A DNA stretch of 64,000 bases from Gp6-AA40 sp035263125 (GTDB lineage: Bacteria > Acidobacteriota > Vicinamibacteria > Vicinamibacterales > UBA2999). This document shows, one piece after another, positions 1 to 7,872 of this stretch (positions are counted from its first letter, which is position 1; each line of letters opens with the position of its first letter). Made by a program: the position numbers and the translations under genes. Below the pieces are notes generated by a model. The model saw nothing but the letters and a program-made list of their open reading frames with translations, was not told the origin of the DNA and searched no databases. Location: positions 1-64,000 of the forward strand of contig DATFRP010000002.1 in assembly GCA_035263125.1 (NCBI GenBank), written 5' to 3'.

Positions 1-85
1 ACTCGACAACCGTCGCCGGTCGCTGCTGTGCGGCGAGCAACGATCCCAGTATGAGCGCAACGATGAACGTAGCGGGTTTGTTCAT
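1..85 (-). CDS. N-terminus of a secreted protein, truncated by window edge
   Basis: Only the first 28 codons are inside the window, read leftwards from an ATG at 83-85. A good Shine-Dalgarno (GAGGGAG) lies just upstream of that ATG on the minus strand. The peptide begins MNKPATFIVALILGSLLAAQ, which is a typical Sec signal peptide (short basic start, hydrophobic core, small residues before Gln). The mature domain is outside the window, so no function can be given. Confidence 0.6.
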   Translation of the reverse strand, partial: MNKPATFIVALILGSLLAAQQRPATVVE

Positions 86-102
86 CAGCTCCCTCTTTCG
101 CG

Positions 103-180
103 GTCGGCAGGTAACGGAGTGTACGGAGGAAACGGATTAACTGTTAATCCGTTTCCTCCGTAACCTCCGTGCCTCAACGG
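103..180. repeat. ACGGAG-family palindromic element, copy 1
   Basis: Positions 123-141 and 143-161 form a perfect 19-bp inverted repeat around a single base, built of ACGGAG/ACGGATTAAC words. Shorter ACGGAG/CTCCGT words flank it on both sides. Related words recur at 25422-25480, 25922-25986 and 53672-53815. It sits between two divergent genes, so it is not simply a terminator. It could extrude as a cruciform, be a protein site, or be a mobile repeat. Confidence 0.75.
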
Positions 181-212
181 CGAGGAGATTCTACGATGTA
201 CAGTCTCTCGTC

Positions 213-2195
213 GTGGTGAAACCTTACGGTAGCTGGCCCTCTCCGATTTCCGCCCAGATCGTCGCGGCGGAAGGGCTTCGGCTCGGCAGTGTCGCGGTCG
301 ATCGTGACGACGTGTACTGGGTGGAGGGGCGGCCGAACGAAGGCGGGCGCAACGTGCTGGTTTGCCGGCGTGCCGATGGTTCGACGATCGATCTGACGCC
401 GACGGGCTTCAACGTCCGCACGCGCGTCCACGAGTATGGCGGCGGTGCGTACATCGTCGTCGACGGTGAGATCTTCCTGTCGAATTTTTCTGATCAGAGG
501 ATCTATCGCTGCCGTGCGCCCGAAAGACAGGACGCGCCCTCCGAAATGCGGGCGGTTACTCCGCAGGGGCGTTTCTTCTACGCTGACGCGACCTTCGATT
601 CGCGCCGCCGTCGTCTCATCGGCGTTCGCGAGGATCACACGCAACCGGATCGCGAAGCGGTCACCACACTCGTCACCATCCCTGTCGACGGTCCCGAGCA
701 CGCCGGCGACGTCATCGCGTCGGGGTACGACTTCTATTCGACGCCCCGACTCAGTCCCGACGGGTCGACGCTCGCGTGGCTGGCATGGCGTCATCCGCAG
801 ATGCCATGGGACGGTACCGAGCTGTGGACCGCCCGTGTGACGTCATCTGGCGCGCTCGAGAATGCTGTGCTCGTTGCCGGCGGGCCGTCCGAATCGATTT
901 ACCAGCCCGGCTGGTCGCCAGACAGCACGCTGTACTTCACCAGCGATCGAACCGGATGGTGGATGCTCTATCGATCGAACGGTCCGACCGTCGAGGCCGT
1001 GATTCGCAATCCTTCCACCGATGCGGAATTCGGGCGGCCGCAGTGGGTCTTCGGAACGGCGACGTGGGCGTTTGCAGACCGCTCGCGCATCGTCGTGTCG
1101 TATACGACAGCCGGCCGATGGCAGCTGGCGATCGTGAATGCCGCAACCGGTGATCTGACCGACATCGTGCCGGGCCTCGAGCCTCACGAGTGGCTGACGG
1201 CAACAACGACGCACGCGGTGCTGGTGGCCGGATGGGCCACGAAGGCAGATGCGGTGGTGCGGATCGATCTCGAGAGTCACGCGGTCGAGACGCTGCGAGC
1301 GTCGTCGACGCTGAGCCTGAGTCCGGACGACATCTCGGTGCCGGAGCCGATCGAATTTTCAGGCGACGGCGGCGACCGCGCTCACGCCTTCTATTACGCG
1401 CCTCGCAACGCACAGCACTCGGCACCATCAGGCGATCGTCCTCCAGTCGTCGTCATCAGCCACGGGGGACCGACGACGGCCGCGAACGCCACGCTCGATC
1501 TGCGGGTGCAGTTCTGGACGAGCCGCGGCTTCGCCGTCGTCGATGTGAACTATGGCGGCAGCTCGGGCTTCGGCCGGCCGTATCGGCAGCGGCTGAATGG
1601 CCGGTGGGGGATCGTCGACGTGCGTGATGTCGTCGAGGCCGCGCAGTTCATGGTGCGCAACGGGCTCGCCGATCCGCGGCGCCTGATCGTGCGCGGCGGA
1701 AGTGCAGGCGGGTACACGACGCTCGCGGCGCTCACGTTTCATCCGGGTGCGTTCACGGCGGGTGCGAGTTACTACGGGATCAGCGACATCGAGGTCCTCG
1801 CGCACGATACGCACAAGTTCGAATCGCGATACCTCGATACGCTGGTCGGTCCGTATCCGGCGGCGCGCGACATCTATCACGCACGTTCGCCCATCCACTT
1901 CGTCGCGCAGTTGTCGTGTCCGCTCATCCTCTTCCAGGGTCTGGAAGACAAGGTCGTGCCGCCGAATCAATCGGCGATGATGGCCGAGGCCGTGCGCGCG
2001 AAAGGGCTGCCGGTTGCCTACCTGGAGTTCGAGGGCGAGCAGCATGGCTTCCGCAAAGCGGAGACGATCGTCCGGAGCCTCGAGGCAGAACTGTACTTCT
2101 ACGGTGCGGTGTTCGGGTTCACCCCTGCCGACGCGATCGAGCCGGTGCCGATCGACAATCTGACGCCACGCAATCGACGAACGCCGGGCTTATAG
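213..2195 (+). CDS. S9 family (prolyl oligopeptidase/acylaminoacyl-peptidase) serine peptidase
   Basis: A 660-residue protein of the S9 peptidase type, which cleaves short peptides. An N-terminal beta-propeller (about residues 20-370; WD40-like strands such as YDFYSTPRLSPDG) gates a C-terminal alpha/beta-hydrolase domain. The catalytic triad is visible: Ser497 in GGSAGGY, Asp579 in LEDKVVPP and His611 in EQHGF. No signal peptide is seen, so it is probably cytoplasmic. The start chosen is GTG at 213 (GTG GTG AAA). The ATG at 196 is out of frame, and there is no strong Shine-Dalgarno; a TACGAT -10-like box at 192-197 suggests a very short leader. A REP-like repeat begins at the stop codon. The family is clear; the substrate is not. 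Confidence 0.9.
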   Translation: MVKPYGSWPSPISAQIVAAEGLRLGSVAVDRDDVYWVEGRPNEGGRNVLVCRRADGSTIDLTPTGFNVRTRVHEYGGGAYIVVDGEIFLSNFSDQRIYRCRAPERQDAPSEMRAVTPQGRFFYADATFDSRRRRLIGVREDHTQPDREAVTTLVTIPVDGPEHAGDVIASGYDFYSTPRLSPDGSTLAWLAWRHPQMPWDGTELWTARVTSSGALENAVLVAGGPSESIYQPGWSPDSTLYFTSDRTGWWMLYRSNGPTVEAVIRNPSTDAEFGRPQWVFGTATWAFADRSRIVVSYTTAGRWQLAIVNAATGDLTDIVPGLEPHEWLTATTTHAVLVAGWATKADAVVRIDLESHAVETLRASSTLSLSPDDISVPEPIEFSGDGGDRAHAFYYAPRNAQHSAPSGDRPPVVVISHGGPTTAANATLDLRVQFWTSRGFAVVDVNYGGSSGFGRPYRQRLNGRWGIVDVRDVVEAAQFMVRNGLADPRRLIVRGGSAGGYTTLAALTFHPGAFTAGASYYGISDIEVLAHDTHKFESRYLDTLVGPYPAARDIYHARSPIHFVAQLSCPLILFQGLEDKVVPPNQSAMMAEAVRAKGLPVAYLEFEGEQHGFRKAETIVRSLEAELYFYGAVFGFTPADAIEPVPIDNLTPRNRRTPGL

Positions 2196-2270
2196 AACAA
2201 GCCCGGCCGACACCGTCCCTAGGCGCTTAGCGACAGTGTAGGCCGGGCCTGTTTTGCAGGCCCGGCGTTA
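2183..2270. repeat. REP-like double hairpin (GTGTAGGCCGGG family), copy 1
   Basis: Two hairpins face each other: a left one (GCCGGGCTT...AAGCCCGGC) and a right one (GGCCGGGCCTG...CAGGCCCGGC), joined by ACACCGTCCC...TTAGCGACAGTGT. The same arrangement recurs almost unchanged at 45425-45514. The left hairpin overlaps the last codons of the S9 peptidase. It could act as a terminator or mRNA stabiliser, but recurrence marks it as a dispersed element. Confidence 0.8.
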
Positions 2271-2282
2271 CTATTGGCGGCT

Positions 2283-3362
2283 ATGAAACGACTGTCCTTC
2301 GTGGTTGTCGTCGCTCTTCTCACCGGGTCGTGCTCTTCGCCCTCGACCCAAGCCTCTCAATCGCCTGCGCCGCAGGCGCCTCGATGGGGCATCGTCATTC
2401 ACACCGGCGCAGGTCAGTTCACGCTCGCGGGTCTGAGCGAACGTCGCGAGCCGATGCGCGAGGCGATGACGTCCGCACTCATGGCCGGGCAGAAAGTGCT
2501 GGCTGGCGGCGGAACCAGTCTCAACGCGATTCAGGCGGCGATCGTGATTCTCGAAGACTCGCCGCTCTTCAACGCCGGCAAGGGCGCGGTCTTCAATCAC
2601 GACGGCAAGAACGAGCTCGACTCGTCGATCATGGACGGCGCGACCAGGCGCGCCGGTGCGGTCGCCGGGCTCAGGCACATCAAGAATCCCGTGCTGCTCG
2701 CTCGACTCGTGATGGAGAAGTCGCCGCATGTGATGATGGTCGGCGAAGGCGCCGAGACGTTTGCAAAAGAGCAGGGCGGCATCGAGTTCGTACCGGAGAG
2801 CTACTTCTACACTGAGCGGTCGTGGCAGGCGCTTCAGCGCGCGCTCGAAGATGAGAAGAAACAGTCGGCCGCCGGCAAATCGTCGTCGCTCGTGCCCGCC
2901 GCGCGAATGACATATTTCGGCACCGTCGGCGCCGTTGCGCTCGACAAGCAGGGAAATCTCGCCGCAGCGACGTCGACCGGCGGGATGACGAACAAGCGAT
3001 TCGGACGTGTCGGCGATTCGCCGATCATCGGCGCGGGGACGTACGCCAACAACGAGAGCTGTGCGATTTCATCGACCGGGCACGGCGAGTACTTCATCCG
3101 CTATACCGTCGCTCATGACATCTGCGCGCGCGTCCAGTACCGCGGCATCGGCGTGCAGGCGGCGGCCGACGCGGTCGTGCAGGACGTGCTCAAGAAAGCG
3201 GGCGGTGAAGGTGGCGTCATCGGGATGGATCGGGCTGGCAACGTCGCAGCGTCGTTCAATTCCACTGGCATGTCGCGCGGGTACGTCGGCGAGGACGGCC
3301 ACCCGGTCGTGGTCTTCACCACAGAGGACGCCAGGCCGCTCGGACCGCAGCCAACGAAGTAG
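2283..3362 (+). CDS. iaaA: Isoaspartyl peptidase / L-asparaginase (type III, Ntn hydrolase), lipoprotein
   Basis: A threonine-nucleophile asparaginase of the EcAIII/IaaA family, which hydrolyses beta-aspartyl dipeptides and asparagine after self-cleavage into alpha and beta chains. The cleavage site G|TVGAVALD is present, making Thr214 the nucleophile. The hallmark beta-chain block TSTGGMTNKRFGRVGD follows. The N-terminus MKRLSFVVVVALLTGSC is a lipoprotein signal with the lipobox Cys, so the enzyme is probably periplasmic and membrane-anchored, which fits scavenging of exported isoaspartyl peptides. ATG 2283 was chosen over the in-frame TTG at 2274 because TTG lies in the preceding repeat and would spoil the signal peptide. 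About 359 residues, slightly longer than cytoplasmic homologues. Confidence 0.9.
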   Translation: MKRLSFVVVVALLTGSCSSPSTQASQSPAPQAPRWGIVIHTGAGQFTLAGLSERREPMREAMTSALMAGQKVLAGGGTSLNAIQAAIVILEDSPLFNAGKGAVFNHDGKNELDSSIMDGATRRAGAVAGLRHIKNPVLLARLVMEKSPHVMMVGEGAETFAKEQGGIEFVPESYFYTERSWQALQRALEDEKKQSAAGKSSSLVPAARMTYFGTVGAVALDKQGNLAAATSTGGMTNKRFGRVGDSPIIGAGTYANNESCAISSTGHGEYFIRYTVAHDICARVQYRGIGVQAAADAVVQDVLKKAGGEGGVIGMDRAGNVAASFNSTGMSRGYVGEDGHPVVVFTTEDARPLGPQPTK

Positions 3363-3367
3363 TTCCT

Positions 3368-3415
3368 CGGGGACGGGGCGGGGACAGTCCCCGACCTGTC
3401 CCCGCCCCGTCCCCG
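3368..3415. terminator. Strong GC-rich hairpin after the asparaginase gene
   Basis: A perfect 20-bp stem (3368-3387 with 3396-3415), built of GGGGACGGGG/CCCCGTCCCC blocks, around an 8-base loop six bases after the TAG stop. There is no T-run, so it may act as a Rho-independent-like pause or be another repeat family. It lies 22 bases before the next co-directional start. Confidence 0.55.
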
Positions 3416-3437
3416 ACGCCACGATCGCGAGGGCGCG

Positions 3438-4037
3438 ATGTCACACTACGACTTTCTGGTCGAAAGCTACCGGACCGAACGCGTGAAGACGCTGGGGGTC
3501 TGGTCGCAGGTGCCCGATGCCCGCATGACCTTTCGTCCCGAGCCTCGTGCCCGAACCCCGCACGAGCATATGGTCCATCAATGTGTCAGCGAGGACACGT
3601 GGATGCGGACGATGCTCGGCATCGCTGTTACCCGTCCTGCGCTGCCGGCCGACGAATCGAGACGTGCCTTCCTCGAACACTACGCGGCCGCATCGGCGGA
3701 ACGGCTGTCGGCGCTCGAGTCACAGCAAGACGAGTGGTTCGAAGCTGCGACCACGTTCTTCGAGGTCACGCGATCCCGCGCCTGGGTGTTGACGCGCCGC
3801 ATGACGCACTCGGCGCATCATCGAGGGCAGCTCACCGTGTATCTGCGACTGTGGGGACAGTCGCTCTATTCGACCTACGGGCCCACGGCGGACACCGGCG
3901 GCCTATTCCAGAACGGGGCGCGTGTCATCTATCGATATGAGTCGATTGACGCGCTGATCGACGGCGAAGCGCATGGAGGCCGCAGCCCTGCGCTGCCAGG
4001 ACCTGGTGACAAGAGTCCGACCGAGCGACCGCGCTGA
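3438..4037 (+). CDS. DinB-family protein (putative metal-dependent hydrolase fold)
   Basis: A 199-residue protein resembling the DinB/YfiT four-helix-bundle superfamily, whose members hold a divalent metal with three His and often act as thiol transferases or are of unknown role. Visible candidate ligands are the His cluster HEHMVHQ (about residues 42-48) and the C-terminal HSAHHRGQ (about residues 119-126), the typical last-helix motif. No signal peptide; probably cytoplasmic. ATG 3438 is preceded by a purine-rich stretch (GAGGGCG). The last 25 residues (Pro/Gly/Ser-rich) look disordered. The family is likely; the substrate is unknown. Confidence 0.75.
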   Translation: MSHYDFLVESYRTERVKTLGVWSQVPDARMTFRPEPRARTPHEHMVHQCVSEDTWMRTMLGIAVTRPALPADESRRAFLEHYAAASAERLSALESQQDEWFEAATTFFEVTRSRAWVLTRRMTHSAHHRGQLTVYLRLWGQSLYSTYGPTADTGGLFQNGARVIYRYESIDALIDGEAHGGRSPALPGPGDKSPTERPR

Positions 4038-4048
4038 TCGTTGGAGCG

Positions 4049-4177
4049 CGCGGAGACGACCATCAACGCAGAGATCGCCGAGACGCGGAGATCGCAGAGG
4101 CGCGGCCCACTCCTCGCCAAAGCTCTTCCGCGATCCCTGCTCCTCCGCGATCTCTGCGTTTGATCGTCGTCTCCGCG
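4049..4177. repeat. CGCAGAGATCGC-family inverted repeat
   Basis: Two arms of about 30 bp (4049-4078 and 4146-4177) are near-perfect reverse complements. They are made of GGAGACGA..CAACGCAGAGATCGC words, separated by about 67 bases that contain further CGGAGATCGCAGAGG words. No ORF is supported here. It fills most of the 196-base gap between dinB-like and yciI-like genes. It looks like a dispersed, degenerate-word repeat rather than a protein operator. Confidence 0.65.
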
Positions 4178-4207
4178 TCCTCAGCCTCCTCTTGCACCGA
4201 GCACCGC

Positions 4208-4213
4208 TATAAT
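4208..4213 (+). promoter_or_regulatory. Candidate -10 box (TATAAT)
   Basis: A consensus TATAAT hexamer 20 bases before the TTG start of the YciI-like gene. No convincing -35 hexamer lies at 16-18 bp spacing. The implied leader is about 13 bases. Confidence 0.45.
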
Positions 4214-4233
4214 CACAACTCCGAGAACCTCGA

Positions 4234-4539
4234 TTGCACTATCTGCTGATCTACGACGTCGTCGCCGACTACGTCGAACGACGTGCGCCGTTGCGCGCGT
4301 TGCACATCGCGCACGCGCGACAGGCGGTCGAGCGCGGCGAGCTCGTGCTCGGCGGTGCGCTGGCCAATCCACCGGACGGGGCGGTGCTGCTCTTCAAAGG
4401 AGAGTCGCCGGCAGGCGCGGAAGTCTTTGCCAAGACCGATCCGTACGTGCTCAACGGACTGGTGACGCGCTGGCGCGTCCGCGAGTGGACGACCGTCATC
4501 GGACGCGAGGCAGAAGTGGCGTTGCCCAGGAACCTGTGA
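4234..4539 (+). CDS. YciI-like (YCII-related) protein
   Basis: A 101-residue dimeric alpha/beta-barrel protein of the YciI family; members are small cytosolic proteins with a conserved His/Asp pair and largely unknown chemistry. The family pattern is clear: N-terminal LLIYDVVADYVERR, then HIAHARQAVERGELVLGG, then ALANPPDGAVLLF and a C-terminal block (DPYVLNGLVTRWRVREW). The start is TTG at 4234, because the family begins with exactly this strand and no ATG is near. A TATAAT lies 20 bases upstream. It ends 15 bases before the O-methyltransferase start, so the two may be co-transcribed. Confidence 0.85.
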   Translation: MHYLLIYDVVADYVERRAPLRALHIAHARQAVERGELVLGGALANPPDGAVLLFKGESPAGAEVFAKTDPYVLNGLVTRWRVREWTTVIGREAEVALPRNL

Positions 4540-4554
4540 TCACGAGACCCGACG

Positions 4555-5601
4555 ATGTCGACCGGTTCCCCGCACACTGAAACGCCGCCCGAACTCGCGG
4601 CCGCCCAACTCGCATTCCAGATCGCCATGGGCTACATCGGATCGGCGGCGCTGCAAGTGGCGCTGCATCTCGAGGTCCCCGATCGCCTGGCGAACGGGCC
4701 AAGAACAGCAGGGGAGCTCGCGCGCGAAACCGGCGTGCAGGAGGACGCCTTGTACCGCGTGCTGCGCGCGTTGGCCAGTGTGGGTCTGTTCGAGGAGCGC
4801 GCCTCGCGCACGTTTGCGACCAATCCGGCGGCCGATCTGCTGCGGAAAGGGCAGACGACGCTGCGCGACATTCTGTACTTCCTGACCGACGCGCCTCACT
4901 TTCGCGTGTACGCCGATCTGCTCCACTCGGTCCAGACCGGGCAGCCGGTCGCCGAAAAAGTCTTCGGCGCCCCCATCTTCGAATACGTGAAAGGCGATCC
5001 CGCGTTGAACGAGCGTTTCAACAACGGGATGACATCGGCGAGCGCGGCGGCGATTGCCGGCGCCCTGAAAGCCTACGACTTCAGCGGCATCAACGTGCTG
5101 GTCGACGTCGCCGGCGGACACGGGATGGTCCTCACGTCGATCCTGCGGCAGTATCCGGCGATGCGCGGCGTGCTGTTCGATGTCGATCACGTGGTCGCCG
5201 GAGCCGCCCCGCTCATCGACGGCGCCGGCGTGACGGATCGCTGCCAGATCGTCTCGGGCGATTTCTTCGAGGCGGTCCCGCCTGGCGGCGACGTCTACAT
5301 CATGAAGAACATCATCCATGACTGGGATGATGATCGCGCGCTGACGATCCTGCGTAACATTCACCAGGTCCTGAGAGGCACGCCCGGCGGCCGTGTCATC
5401 CTGCTCGAGTCGGTCGTTCAGCCAGGCGGCGGTCCAGACTTCGCGAAGATGATCGATCTCGAGATGATGGTGCTTCCGGGCGGACGTGAGCGGACGGCGG
5501 AGGAGTATGCATCGCTCTTCGCGCGTGCCGGCTTCACGCTCACACGCGTGGTCCCGACCGAGTCACTCATGAGTGTGATCGAGGCGCACCTGTCATCTTG
5601 A
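4555..5601 (+). CDS. SAM-dependent O-methyltransferase (family 2, COMT-like)
   Basis: A 348-residue methyltransferase of the plant-COMT/acetylserotonin-O-methyltransferase type, which methylates hydroxyls on aromatic or polyketide substrates. The N-terminal winged-helix dimerisation domain (about residues 10-95; TAGELARETGVQEDALYRVL) precedes a Rossmann domain with the SAM-binding loop DVAGGHG. The catalytic-base motif is NIIHDWDDD (His), and LLESVVQPGG is the post-motif strand. The length matches the family. It is followed 9 bases later by the NIPSNAP gene, so the two are probably co-transcribed. The substrate cannot be read from the sequence. Confidence 0.88.
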   Translation: MSTGSPHTETPPELAAAQLAFQIAMGYIGSAALQVALHLEVPDRLANGPRTAGELARETGVQEDALYRVLRALASVGLFEERASRTFATNPAADLLRKGQTTLRDILYFLTDAPHFRVYADLLHSVQTGQPVAEKVFGAPIFEYVKGDPALNERFNNGMTSASAAAIAGALKAYDFSGINVLVDVAGGHGMVLTSILRQYPAMRGVLFDVDHVVAGAAPLIDGAGVTDRCQIVSGDFFEAVPPGGDVYIMKNIIHDWDDDRALTILRNIHQVLRGTPGGRVILLESVVQPGGGPDFAKMIDLEMMVLPGGRERTAEEYASLFARAGFTLTRVVPTESLMSVIEAHLSS

Positions 5602-5610
5602 GGAGGAGAC

Positions 5611-6039
5611 ATGAAGACGATGTGGAGTGCTGCGGCGATTGGCGCCGCGTTCGTCATGGGATTCCTTGCCCGCGGGGTCGTGAGCGAACCGGTCGAGGCG
5701 CAGAGCGCGCGGGTGTTCGAGTTGCGCACCTACACCGCCCCCGACGGGAAGCTCGAAGAGTTGCACAAGCGCTTCCGCGATCACACGATGCGGATCTTCA
5801 AGAACCACAACATCACGAACATCGCCTACTTCAGACCGCAGGATGCGCCGCTCTCGCAGAACACCCTCATCTACCTGATCGCGCATCCGAGCCGCGAAGC
5901 CGCCAAGGCCGACTGGGCTGCATTCCAGCAGGATCCGGAGTGGCAGAAGGTCGCGAACGAATCGCAGAAGAACGGCAAGATCGTGGCGAAGGTCGAATCG
6001 GTGTTCCTCGACCCGACCGACTACTCGCCGATGAAATAG
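5611..6039 (+). CDS. NIPSNAP-family protein with signal peptide
   Basis: A 142-residue protein with an N-terminal signal or anchor (about residues 1-30, ending ...EPVEAQS) followed by one NIPSNAP-type ferredoxin-like domain. Diagnostic pieces are VFELRTYTAPDGKLEELHKRF, the HNI..IAYF strand and the closing FLDPTDYSPM. NIPSNAP proteins are small dimeric alpha/beta proteins with no settled reaction. Bacterial secreted versions are common in Acidobacteriota. The ATG has a strong Shine-Dalgarno (GAGGAGAC). Its position right behind the methyltransferase suggests a shared transcript. Confidence 0.85.
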   Translation: MKTMWSAAAIGAAFVMGFLARGVVSEPVEAQSARVFELRTYTAPDGKLEELHKRFRDHTMRIFKNHNITNIAYFRPQDAPLSQNTLIYLIAHPSREAAKADWAAFQQDPEWQKVANESQKNGKIVAKVESVFLDPTDYSPMK

Positions 6040-6052
6040 CGACCATCCTGCA

Positions 6053-6113
6053 GTTCAAAGTTCAGAGGTTCAGGGTTTCCGTGCCGGGTTCCCTGAACGT
6101 CTGAACACTGAAC
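6053..6113. repeat. GTTCAG/CTGAAC inverted word repeat
   Basis: Runs of GTTCAG words (6053-6076) are mirrored by CTGAAC words (6092-6113) around a GC-rich centre. It lies between the NIPSNAP stop and the next GTG start and may fold as a terminator. No ORF is supported inside. Confidence 0.5.
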
Positions 6114-6124
6114 AGTAGTGTCCT

Positions 6125-7258
6125 GTGAGCTCAGTGGCCCATCCCGCAGCCGTCTCCCGGTCCCGCCGCGTCGTCTTCATCGATCTGGCTCGCGCGCTGG
6201 CCACCGTGTTCATGCTCTACGGCCACACGGTGGCGGCACTGCTCTCGCCGCGGTACGAGGTGGGCACCTGGTTCGATCTCTGGCTGTTCCAGCGCGGGTT
6301 GACCTCGTGTCTCTTTTTTCTACTGTCAGGGTTCGCGTTCAGCATCGCAACCAGCAAGCACTGGTCGGCGCACGGCCGTCTCTCATCCGCGTTCTTCCGG
6401 CGCACCCGACGCTTCGTGTTGTTCATCGGGCTCGGGTATACGCTCCACTTTCCGGTCGAGCGGGTCGCGCATCTCGCGACGGCGCCCGACGATCGATGGC
6501 GATCCTTTCTTGCGGTCGACGTGCTGCAGCTGATTGGCGTCACGTTCCTGCTCGTGCAGATCGTCCTGCTGGTGGCGAGGACGCGCACCCGGTTCGTCGT
6601 GACGCTGTTCGTGCTCGCGCTGATTGCGGTCTTCTCGACACCGTGGATGTGGCGCGCTGACCTCTCGGCGCTGCCGTTGTGGATCGCCGCGTATCTATCG
6701 CCCGCGACCGGGTCGCAATTTCCGCTGTTTCCGTGGGCCGCCCTCATCCTGACTGGTGCGGCGCTTGGACAGCTCTACGCGGCATGGGGCGCCGCGCGGC
6801 TCAACCAGTACTCGAACCTGATCCTCGTCGTCCCCGGTGCGCTGCTCGTGGCGCTTGCCTTCGGCATTCGAGCGCTGGTTGGCGATGCGGCGTGGCAGGC
6901 GGTTCCGACGCAGATGGGCCTGCGCCTGGGCGCGTCGCTCATCGTCCTCGGTGTGATCGCACAGGCCAGCCGCTGGGTGTCGCGGTTGCCGCACGTGTTC
7001 AGTGCGGTGGCGCAGGAGACGCTGCTCATCTACTTCGTTCATCTGTGCATCGTGTACGGGTCGATCTGGAACCGCGGCCTGGCCCAGAAATTCGGACCGA
7101 CGCTGACGCCGCTCGAGACGTTCGGCTACGTGGTGCTGCTGATCGGGGCGATGGTCGTACTCGCGTACGTCTGGAATCGATTGAAGCACGTACGGCCGAA
7201 GTCGGCGCGGTGGGTCTCGATTGGCGCCGGCGGGTTGTTGCTGTACAGCCTCCTCTAG
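6125..7258 (+). CDS. Membrane acyltransferase (acyltransferase-3 / HGSNAT-like superfamily)
   Basis: A 377-residue polytopic protein with about ten hydrophobic segments. It resembles transmembrane acyltransferases that move acyl groups onto envelope sugars or lipids. Its first segment carries FIDLARALATVFMLYGHTVA, with the His near the membrane face that such enzymes use. An SCLFFLLSGFAFSI segment follows, as in the DUF1624/HGSNAT group. The start is GTG 6125; the ORF is open just downstream of the repeat, with no strong Shine-Dalgarno. The next gene starts 5 bases after the stop. The acyl donor and acceptor are unknown. Confidence 0.75.
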   Translation: MSSVAHPAAVSRSRRVVFIDLARALATVFMLYGHTVAALLSPRYEVGTWFDLWLFQRGLTSCLFFLLSGFAFSIATSKHWSAHGRLSSAFFRRTRRFVLFIGLGYTLHFPVERVAHLATAPDDRWRSFLAVDVLQLIGVTFLLVQIVLLVARTRTRFVVTLFVLALIAVFSTPWMWRADLSALPLWIAAYLSPATGSQFPLFPWAALILTGAALGQLYAAWGAARLNQYSNLILVVPGALLVALAFGIRALVGDAAWQAVPTQMGLRLGASLIVLGVIAQASRWVSRLPHVFSAVAQETLLIYFVHLCIVYGSIWNRGLAQKFGPTLTPLETFGYVVLLIGAMVVLAYVWNRLKHVRPKSARWVSIGAGGLLLYSLL

Positions 7259-7263
7259 TGTAA

Positions 7264-7809
7264 ATGCCGACGATTCTCACGCACGCCGTGTCGGGACTCG
7301 CGATCGGCAGCCTGTATCGATTCGAGCGCCCGAAAGGGTTCTGGGTCTGGGCGGCAATCTGCGCGATGCTTCCGGATGCCGACGTGATCGGCTTCGCCTT
7401 TGGTGTCCCGTATCAGAGCGTGCTTGGGCACCGCGGGTTGTCTCACTCGCTCGCATTCGCGGCGTGCGTGGCGGCTATTGCGGCGTGGACCTGGGGGCGC
7501 CGACGCCACGCGATGGCGCTGTTCCTTCTTTTCTTCGTCGTCACGGCGTCGCACGGGGTCCTCGATGCCTTCACGAATGGCGGCCGGGGCGTGGCGTTCT
7601 TTGCGCCTTTCAACGACACCCGCTACTTCTTCCCCTGGAGGCCAATCCGCGTGTCGCCCATCGGCGGCTCGTTTTTCGTCGCCCGTGACGAGACCGGGAC
7701 GCTGTACGGAATCCGTGTGCTGGCCAGCGAGTTGTGGTACGTCTGGATCCCGTCGGCGGTTGTGGTCCTTGCCGGCTGGGCTTTACGCGTGAGGCGCTTC
7801 ACGCGGTAA
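7264..7809 (+). CDS. YdjM-like inner-membrane metal-dependent hydrolase
   Basis: A 181-residue membrane protein of the YdjM (LexA-regulated, PF04307) type. Conserved metal-site motifs are all visible: the initial TILTHAVSG, LPDADV, GHRGLSHSL and HGVLDAFT, with hydrophobic segments between them. Family members are annotated as membrane-bound metal-dependent hydrolases, but the substrate has not been settled. It starts at ATG 7264, five bases after the acyltransferase stop, which suggests one transcript. A -10-like box and hairpin for the following cluster begin right after its stop. Confidence 0.85.
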   Translation: MPTILTHAVSGLAIGSLYRFERPKGFWVWAAICAMLPDADVIGFAFGVPYQSVLGHRGLSHSLAFAACVAAIAAWTWGRRRHAMALFLLFFVVTASHGVLDAFTNGGRGVAFFAPFNDTRYFFPWRPIRVSPIGGSFFVARDETGTLYGIRVLASELWYVWIPSAVVVLAGWALRVRRFTR

Positions 7810-7811
7810 TG

Positions 7812-7865
7812 TATGATCTCCGGCCTTGAGACAAGGCCACGGCGTAAGGCCTGACTCCATGGGGG
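7812..7865 (+). promoter_or_regulatory. Candidate promoter and 5' hairpin of the MoxR/VWA cluster
   Basis: TATGAT (7812-7817) is followed by a GGCCTT-GAGAC-AAGGCC hairpin (7822-7838) and a GGGGG Shine-Dalgarno at 7861-7865. The 14-base string starting at the -10 (TATGATCTCCGGCC) is repeated exactly at 57012-57025, before the helicase gene. This suggests a shared promoter type. Confidence 0.4.
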
Positions 7866-7872
7866 CTTGCCG

